From Oxytricha trifallax (taxonomy: Eukaryota > Ciliophora > Spirotrichea > Sporadotrichida > Oxytrichidae), in assembly GCA_000711775.1 (NCBI GenBank), contig ARYC01017349.1:1-64000 (forward strand): a stretch of 64,000 bases of DNA, read 5' to 3'. Made by a program: the position numbers and the translations under genes. Below are positions 38,153 to 46,600 of the stretch, piece by piece (position 1 is the stretch's first letter; the number at the start of each line of letters is the position of its first letter). The notes beneath the pieces were generated by a model. The model saw nothing but the letters and a program-made list of their open reading frames with translations. It was not told the DNA's origin and made no database searches.

Positions 38153-40150
38153 TCAAGCAGTGAGTACGCAGACACCACCAGCTTCCTTAATTCTCTTTTC
38201 AGCGAGCTTGGTGAAGAGCTTGGCCTTGACGATGACTGGAATCTTGGGGAGAACTCCTTTACCGAGTACCTTAAAGAAACCCTAATAAATATTTATATAT
38301 AATAATAATTTACGGCTTTGGTAACATCAATTACAGGTGCCTTGTCCTTGCTAGCAGCGGCCTTCTTTCTGGTTTCCTCAGAGACGATGGCCCAAAGTTT
38401 GTCGAGATTTAAAACCCCTAATCTGCTATCTGTTATAATTTCATTTTTTATCATTTATTTTAATTTTATAATGATACAATACATGCTTATCAAACGATAG
38501 ACACCAAAGAATTCAAAATATTTTAGAATAAAGAAATTAATTTAATGCGTAATTTAATTATTTATTAAACTTGCAAGTCATTACAATTGAATTATATGAT
38601 CTAAATTTAATTTTACTTATAAGAAATTTTTCAAACTTATATCTATTGAATTATTAAATAAAATGAATTAAGAAGGTTAATATTATAAATGGTTCATCAA
38701 AACCCCAAAACCCTAAAAGAGTTTATTTGTGTTTTAATTTATGAGGGTAATGTTGGGATTAGGGTTTCTCCTAGATTAATTTAATTCTAGTTGTTAGATT
38801 TAATGTATTTTTTTTAATTTTATGGTTGAGATTTATATTCTTATATTTTTTATAAAATTAACTATGAAAATTTTTAGAGAGTACATTAATTTTTGGATTA
38901 ACTAGCTTATTTATTATAACTTGATTTTATGAAAATATTTTCTTATAATTCTTAAGGACTCTATTTTTCATTATATATTTGGTCCCAATATAGTTTTATT
39001 TTGTTTGTACATGGTACTAATTAAGTTTGGAACCAGATTGTAGCTTTCTCATTAAAACCTCATTTGCTTTAAATTAGGAACTAATTACGTTTTAGTACTA
39101 TTAAATTTGTACAAATTTAAATTATATTAATTTAATACTAGTACTAATTAAATTTAAATAAATTTAGTACTAATCTAATGTTAGGAACTATAAACCTTAA
39201 TCCCAACATTACTCTCATTAATCAAAACACATAAAATTCATTAAGGGGTTTTGGGGTTTTGAATCAACTTGTAAATTATGTTTGAATGATTTTAAATTAT
39301 AAATAAATGAAGAATCTACCCAAAAATAGGATATTTAATTTTTATCGATATGCTTAAAATCTTAATTAATCAACTCATAATAATTTTTTTAAAGATCTTA
39401 ATTATAATGGGAATAGTTAACGTAACAAAATTATTTTTAGTTTGAATACTAAATTTTAAAATTTTTGCATAAACATCTAAAAACCAATAAAAAAAATAAA
39501 TGGGGTTTGATTGACGGTTGGTTGATGTTGGTGATTTCTCAACAAATGGAATTGTCTCATACCTTTCTTTCCGAAGTATCCTGGATGGCTGAAAGAGAGT
39601 GGTTTAGATATAAAAATAGATAGTTGTATATTTTAGATAAAAAATAAAATTTCTGATTAAATAAAAAGGAAACTAAAAATCTTTTTCTTCTAATCATTTG
39701 AAGAGTTTTTAAGCTAACATATTATTTTTAAAGAATAAAATTTAGAAAAGGTATTCAGGAATATCAAAATTGCCTAAATTTCTCCAAGACACATTAATTC
39801 TATATTAATATCTAGAAGTGGTTAAGAATCATAAAACGAATAGTTGTAATATAAATGTCTGTTCGATCGATAATGCAACTTACTATTTGTTGAAGTTGAT
39901 TCTCATGTGATGCATACCACCAGCTTTACCTCTACCATGAGGATGCTTTCTGTGCTTTCCAACTCTACCGTGACCGGCGGAAACGTGACCTCTTAGCTTT
40001 CTTGTCTTTTTCAATGCGGCAGTCTATGGAAATTAATTATATAATTGATAAATTAAATCTATGCTAAACATACTTTAAAGCACATTACATTACCTAAACT
40101 TTAATTATTATTTAAATGGAAACCATATTAAATACCAATCTGCTTACCAT
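38153..40150 (-). CDS. RPL27A: Ribosomal protein L27a (uL15), germline copy 1
   Basis: Large-subunit protein of the 80S ribosome. Exon 1 is only the ATG (40148-40150). An intron (40024-40147) leads to exon 2 at 39884-40023 ([15 protein letters not shown], then [20 protein letters not shown]). A 295-bp intron (39589-39883) leads in phase to [18 protein letters not shown] (39509-39588). Then comes an IES with pointer GATT (38410-39512), [18 protein letters not shown] (38314-38409), a 32-bp intron, and [18 protein letters not shown] to TGA at 38153. Every joined exon matches L27a of other eukaryotes, with no lesion. MDS order is linear. The IES contains the small TBE derivative at 38698-39261. 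Copy 2 at 50171 has introns at the same places but different IESs. Confidence 0.93.
38410..39512. other. IES in L27a copy 1 (pointer GATT)
   Basis: Sequence absent from L27a copy 2, where the flanking codons are contiguous (…GAGATTAACAGTTGG… at about 51028-51042). Bounded by GATT at 38406-38409 and 39509-39512; keeping one copy restores the L27a frame (PTV-NLDKL). About 1.1 kb, AT-rich, with a 564-bp TBE derivative in its middle. Confidence 0.88.
38698..39261. mobile_element. Non-autonomous TBE derivative (mini-TBE), 564 bp
   Basis: Both ends carry the telomere-like terminus (CAAAACCCCAAAACCCT at 38698, and GGGGTTTTGGGGTTTTG ending at 39261). Inverted repeats of about 75 bp share the AATGTTGGGATTA block. 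Between them is only the AT-rich TBE spacer, with words such as TCATTAAAACCTCATT and TTAGTACTATTAAATT that also occur at 45440-45580 of the complete TBE. The 57-kDa, 22-kDa and transposase genes are all missing. The right flank is AAT and the left flank CAT, so the target duplication is imperfect. It would need a transposase supplied in trans. Confidence 0.88.
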
Positions 40151-40637
40151 TTTGCTCAATTAGATTTAATAAATATTTAAGTTCAATTTAATCTCTTTAA
40201 ATCAGAGATAGTATGCAAAAATTTCACTCTCATTATTTTAATGCTTAATCACATTTATTATGTGATTTTCTTCTCATGAGTTCCAATATATTTTAATGAA
40301 ATAATAATATTCTATATTATATTTTATACTAAACCATGCCGATAAAAATTTTTATTTTCCATAAAAAATAGATACTTTTTTAAACTTTTATATAAGATAA
40401 TTTAATAATCTCATTTACGTCTTTTTAAGTATTTTATAGATACTTTTTTAAAGCACTATTTAACAAATAAAATTATTTAATATGAATTAGTCTTTAAGGT
40501 GTTTAGTTAATTATTTCTATAATAAAAAGCTTTACTATTAAACTACCTGCTTTTTTGTAAATAGGTAATTGTATAATTAGTATAATTAATCTTAAATAAG
40601 TAAGTTTACTATGAGTTTAAACTAATTATTTGAGAAA
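40151..40637. other. AT-rich spacer between divergent genes
   Basis: Separates the 5' end of L27a copy 1 (minus) from the 5' end of the HEAT gene (plus). Over 80% A+T. Only the block TTTTGCTCAATTAGAT next to the L27a ATG is shared with copy 2 and may be 5' leader. Nothing else seen. Confidence 0.45.
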
Positions 40638-43600
40638 ATGGACTTTATGAATGACATTTTTGGAAGCGAAATAAACGAACTACAAAAGCATACAAAGGTA
40701 AAATATTTTTACGAAATTCCCAAGACAATCAGCACATAATTAAGAATCTATAATTAACTATTTCAAAATCCTGCAAAAACAGAATGGTAATTTTGAATAT
40801 TTATAGACCGAGGAGGAGATAAAAAAGTTTTGCACAAGTGAAGATTTAAGTGAACTCAAGTGAGCTGTGCATCTTATGAAGAAGGGATATGAGATCCAGA
40901 AAATATCTGTAATTCATAATTGGCAATGTCATTATATATTCTCTAAACTAATGCTTAATTTTGTGTTATAAATTTAAGAATATTAAGGTTTATAGGTTAT
41001 AAATCACCTAGACAGATACTTGCAAGAAGCCGGTGCAAATGAGGATTTATTATCGCTGATCATCGTAAGTTTTTAAATTAACATAAAAGTCAGGCTAATT
41101 ATACATTTTTGCTTTTTGTCTTATCAATTCCAAAAATGCATCTGTTAAAAAAAAACTTTCTATCAATAATATATATTCGATATTATTGTCAAAATCTTTC
41201 TTGTCTAATGATTAAATATAATAATTTATTATTCATTTAATCAATAAAATAATGAATCACTAAATTTAAGCAATATTAAGTTTCTGATTTATGAGTAATT
41301 TATTCAACAGTATTTATTTAGGAATCGATGACAAATTGGGACGATAACATGCAAATAGAATGTGCACTTTCTTTTATTAAACCCATCCAAATGAATGTAA
41401 GAATTTAATAGCAAAGATGATAGTATAGTTAGTAGATAAAAAGAATAAGCAAAAAATTATTGTGGTACTTATCAATTCTAATTAAAAAAATAGACAATTA
41501 ACAATTTGTTTTTAATAATTACGCTAATAAATCTCTCACCCTAAAAATTCTAAAAATAACTGTTGAAATAATTTCGAATGATAGCAACGCATCTAATGAA
41601 AAAGTAAAATTCAATATTTGTTTTATATAAATTTCTTATAGTATTATGATGCCTGGCTGTAACTTTTCGATAAAATCGTAGGAAGCACAGATTTAGAATT
41701 CATTTTGAAATATATATTTCCAATAATCATGGATCTACCCAGTTTGAAAAATCCCTATATAAAAAGGAAAAGAGGCAATAGATTGATGACAAGTTTCGCT
41801 AAATAATTAGGAGAGATAGGGTTTGAGAGAGAGCCAAATGTACTAAAGATTATATTGGGAATATGTCATGATAATAATTATAAAATAAGGCTGGATGGCG
41901 CATAATTTTTGAAAGAATATTTGTAGGACTAAGAACTGGTTCATTGTGAAAGATTCTAAACAATATATCTGCCAGAGTTGATTGAGCTACTAAATTAAAA
42001 CTCTAAATTTTTAGAGTAAACTACATTTTTTAATCCTAGAATTTATTATTTAAAAAAATTATATGAGTTTTCTAGAATTATTTTTATTTGTAAAATAAAT
42101 TTTTTGCCTAAGCTTTTTAAAAATTTATTCATAATAATTTTAATAATTTATTTATTAAATATCAATAAAATTTTTTTATTTATTTATGGCAATGAATGAT
42201 GAAGAAGCTTATATTAGAATAGAAGTATTAGAAATACTAACAGAATTAATGCAGCATCTAGATCCTATGTTTATAGAAAAGGAGTTTCTCTAGGTTTTTA
42301 TAGATATGATTGAAGTAGGAATAGAGGACATACTTTTAAGATTAGCAAATATTTTAGGAAAGATTATTCACGGTCTGCAAATATTTGGTATGCACAAAAT
42401 TCACATATAGTAGATACTAGACTTTTATGTAATTATATGCAAAGATAAATCTTTGGAGATGAGGAGGCATGGAGCTTATAACTTGGCATGCTTTAATCTG
42501 TTATTCAAAGATGAATAAGAAAAATATAATATTGACTTTTGTGATTTATACTTGCAATTTGCCAAAGAACAAGACCCTTAAATAAGGTATATTATTGCCA
42601 CTTCTATACATGAGGCATACATACTATCTGACATTGATCAAGATACCAGTAAACTTAGAGAGGCTTACAGATTACTACTTGAAGATAGTGATAAAGAAAT
42701 ACTATCTGCTCTTACAAATAAAATGGATGTCGTACTGAAAAAATACTGTAACTAGCATTGTACTCAATCTTTTTCATACTTTAGTAAGTCAGAAAATTCT
42801 ACACCGCTTGCTTAAACCAGTTTAACGCTTCCTAAATAAACTAAAGACATAGATTTCACATCTGTATACTCAACTAAAAATTCAAAAGAAGAAAAGAAAG
42901 GAGGTGGCTCAAAGAAAATCTTACTTTCTGTTTTTGAACCACCTAAAGAAGAAGAGAATATTAATTAAAATCCTTTACTTCCAGAATCAAAACCCCAAAA
43001 CCCCTTAGTGAGTTTTATAAGTGCTTTGATTTGTAGGGTATAGTTGGGGTCTTATTGAGGCTAGTAGAGAAAATGCAGGTTTTATGTGAATTTAATGAAT
43101 ATTTAATGAGTATTAGTTTACTTAAATCAAACAAATTTAATCTGCTTGTCTTTGTTGTATCTCTTGAATCTTGCTCTTTCTAGTGGCTCAAGTATGTCAT
43201 CTAAGGATTATCTAGAATATGAGGGAGCTCTCACGATTATCATCTCTAATATACTTTGGGGGGTACCTGTCTCACACCCCCCACTTTTATTATAGTAAAA
43301 ATAAAAACATTAATAATCATGCTAGCCAAATTTGGGTCGAAAATCACGAATTTAATAATTAAAAAACTCTTTGGTAACACTTTGAGGTAGTATCACTTCG
43401 AAAAATTTATCGATATATCATAAAAATACAAATATAAATAGTTGTTTTAATGAAATTTTTACTCTGATAATTTTCACTTTTTAAATTATAATTTTAATTG
43501 TACTGAAACTTGTAGACAACATATTGTTATCTTTGGAGTGACAAAAAAATATTATTCATAAAATAATTTATTATTCACTATAATAGATCTTAATTCTATT

Positions 43601-46600
43601 TTAAATAGACTCCAAGTTTCAGTACAATTGAAATTATAAGTTAAGAAGTGAAAGTTATCGGAGTAAAAATCACATAAAAGATCTCATAAAACAACTATTT
43701 ATATTTGTATTTTTATGATATATCGATAAATTTTTCAAAAGTCATACTACCTCAAAGTGTTACCAAAAAGTTTTTTAATTATTAAATTCGTGATTTTCGA
43801 CCCAAATTTGGCTAGTTAGATAATTTATGTTTTTATTTTTACTATAATAAAAGTGGGGGGTGTGAAACAGGTACCACCCTATACTTTTTATTTCTTAGCA
43901 GAAATCTTCTTACTTTATATGCTTCTAAGCTAAGCTAATTGATTGCTTTTTATGCTTAGTACCAAAGTAAGACATGAATTCCATGCCACTTTCTAATATA
44001 ATAGCAGCAACTGCCCATACATCACATTAAGCTGAACCATTCGTCCACTTCTCTCTAATTGGGAAGTAGCCTGGTGTCACAAGAACCTTTGCTAATGTTA
44101 CAATCTCTTATATTAAGGCTCTATTGAAATCGATAACTACAACCTCTAAAGGACAGAGGTTAAGCTTCACATTTTCAGGCTCCAAATCTCTATGAACATA
44201 TCCAAGTTCATGCAACTCCTAGACGCACTTAATCATATCTGAAAGTATATCATTCAAGTCATCTGGATATCTGTTTTGATAGAGATAGTCTCTTAGAGTC
44301 ATTTCACATTTCTTTAGCCTTAGTGCGATGAACCCAAAGCCTAAACTAACACCGTCTAACTTAAGCAAGCTCTTGCAATCTCTTTTTTAAGCTTCTTTAA
44401 GAACGATATATTCGTTAGCAAACTCATTCTGATACTGTTCATTCTTATTGAGATAGCTGAAAGGATATACTTTGTATGAATACTGATCGACTACTATAAG
44501 TTTTGCCTTGCTAGGCACGTTTATATTCAAGTAGTTTTCTATACAACTGCTAAGATCAGCAGCATTTAATGAGGAATATATATAGCTCTCTCTTAGAAGC
44601 ATGCTAAAAATGTATTGCCTGTAGGTTGATTCATTGACTCATATCTTTTATGCCTCTTGAGCTTATCTTACAAATCTCTTTAAGATTCAAGAGTATTAGA
44701 CTTTCTCTTGGCAGTTATAAGTTTTTAAGTCTTTTAATCTTAAATTAAAAACTCGCTTAAATGATGCTTCTGCATGTGTATTTTAACTTTAGCTGAATGA
44801 GTGTAAGACTTCATGCAAGTCGTGCACTAATACCTGCCATCCACCTTATCATACTTGAAATAAATTTTCGGTTTACCAGAATGTATTTCTTTAATATGCC
44901 TCTTCAAGCTCTACTCAGTTGAGAAGAAATTTTAACAATCATTGCATTCAAATTTTTTTAATTTTTCAATTGATTGCTTTTCTTTTAGCTCGTCAACATA
45001 TTGAATTTATGTTTGAAGTCTTATCTCTGCTCTCTTCTTCTAGTTTTATACCGCAATTTTGAAGACCTCTGCTTCAAACCTAAGAGCTCTTAACTCTACC
45101 TCCCACTCAACATAAATGACTTCTTGCTTTTTAGTGGTGCCAAAGTTTAGCTATGATTAACTATTGCCAAGAGAGGTAGCTTTACGATTTAAGTTAGCCG
45201 CCATGTTTAAATTCAAATTTAAATTTCTATTATTAATAAGTAAAAACCTCACTGGCTATAGTAACTTTGTATAGGAGCTGGCACTGCAACAACAATGGTT
45301 GATTCTTATGTGTTAGACATCATATTTATACTTAGTTTATAACTATAAATTTTCTAATTTTATGTTAATATTTTTAATTTTGGTACCAACTGAGAATAAA
45401 TTCAGGTTGGTACTGGTACCAATTAGATTTGAACCATTTTGGAACTTTTCCATTAAAACCTCATTAGTTTAAAACTAGGTACTAATTAAGTTTTGGTACT
45501 ATTAAATTGGTACCAATTAAAATTAAACGAATTTAGTACCAGTACTAATTAAATTTAAACAATTTTAGTACTAATTTAATGGAACTAAATTGATAAAAAT
45601 GGAGATCAATCTCTGAAGTTTGTTATAGCTTCTGCCAACTTTCTCCACGTATCCTTACCAGGTTGACCTCCTATAAAATGCCCATATATAATACTCAGAT
45701 TTTAAGCAGTAGGATCCAGAACTATAAATATTAAAATTTGAAATTCAATAAGAAGAGAAGGAACTAGGATGGAATCTATAAGTACTACAATGAAGAGGGT
45801 TGAAGCTTAAGAAATGATCTCAAGATTTAGAAGCAAGGAAGATCTCTATCGATACCTGACTCAGCATGGTAAGTATGCAGCATATACTTAATAATATACT
45901 ATAGTGGGATTATTCCTTCCAATGATGGAATCATGACAAGTAATCCGAAAACTTAACCTCTAACAGGATACTTAGTATTGCCCAAACTTTTCTGTAAAAT
46001 ATACTGATCAGAATCTTTGCTTCCTTAACCTAGTCTCTTTGGCTTTGCTGAAGTTCTTGTTGATCTACTCATCGGAAACTATTGACCAGAAACTGGAACC
46101 TTTCTTGTAGTAAGTATACTTATCATTCTGTAAAGTATCCTGTTAGAGGTTAAGTTTTCGGATTACTTGTCATGAATGTACTAAAATTTCATTTTTGAAA
46201 GCTATACTTTGTGATGAGAAGAAAGCCTTCAAAATCAATGAAATTAAGTTGATAGAAATACCAAACTACCCAGAGATTTCAGTCACTAATCTCTACGATG
46301 ATGCGCTGAAAGATGAAGAGTTGGTAGTTTATCTCCCTACCAAGAAACAACTCTCTAAAAAACTTCCAGAAAGGAGCTTCTTCTTTAGTGTTCATGGCAC
46401 TTTAAGAGAAAGTTATCTCAGAGAGATCAATGAAGAACCTCACAAGAAAAGGTACACTATTTCTCCAGAAGATTAAAAGAAGCAAGGCATTCTTATAAGC
46501 AAAGCTTGGCTTGAAAAGCTAAAGAAGCATCCTTACCTCTCTAGAAAGCTTTGATTTATAACTTTTTAGGGAAACCTGGAACTGGTATATTCCTAATGAA

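Noticed and set aside
38318..38500. Plus-strand ORF opposite L27a copy 1 (and 37971-38285, 52847-53059)
   Set aside because: Antisense shadows of the ribosomal protein exons; GC bias and codon pattern belong to the other strand.
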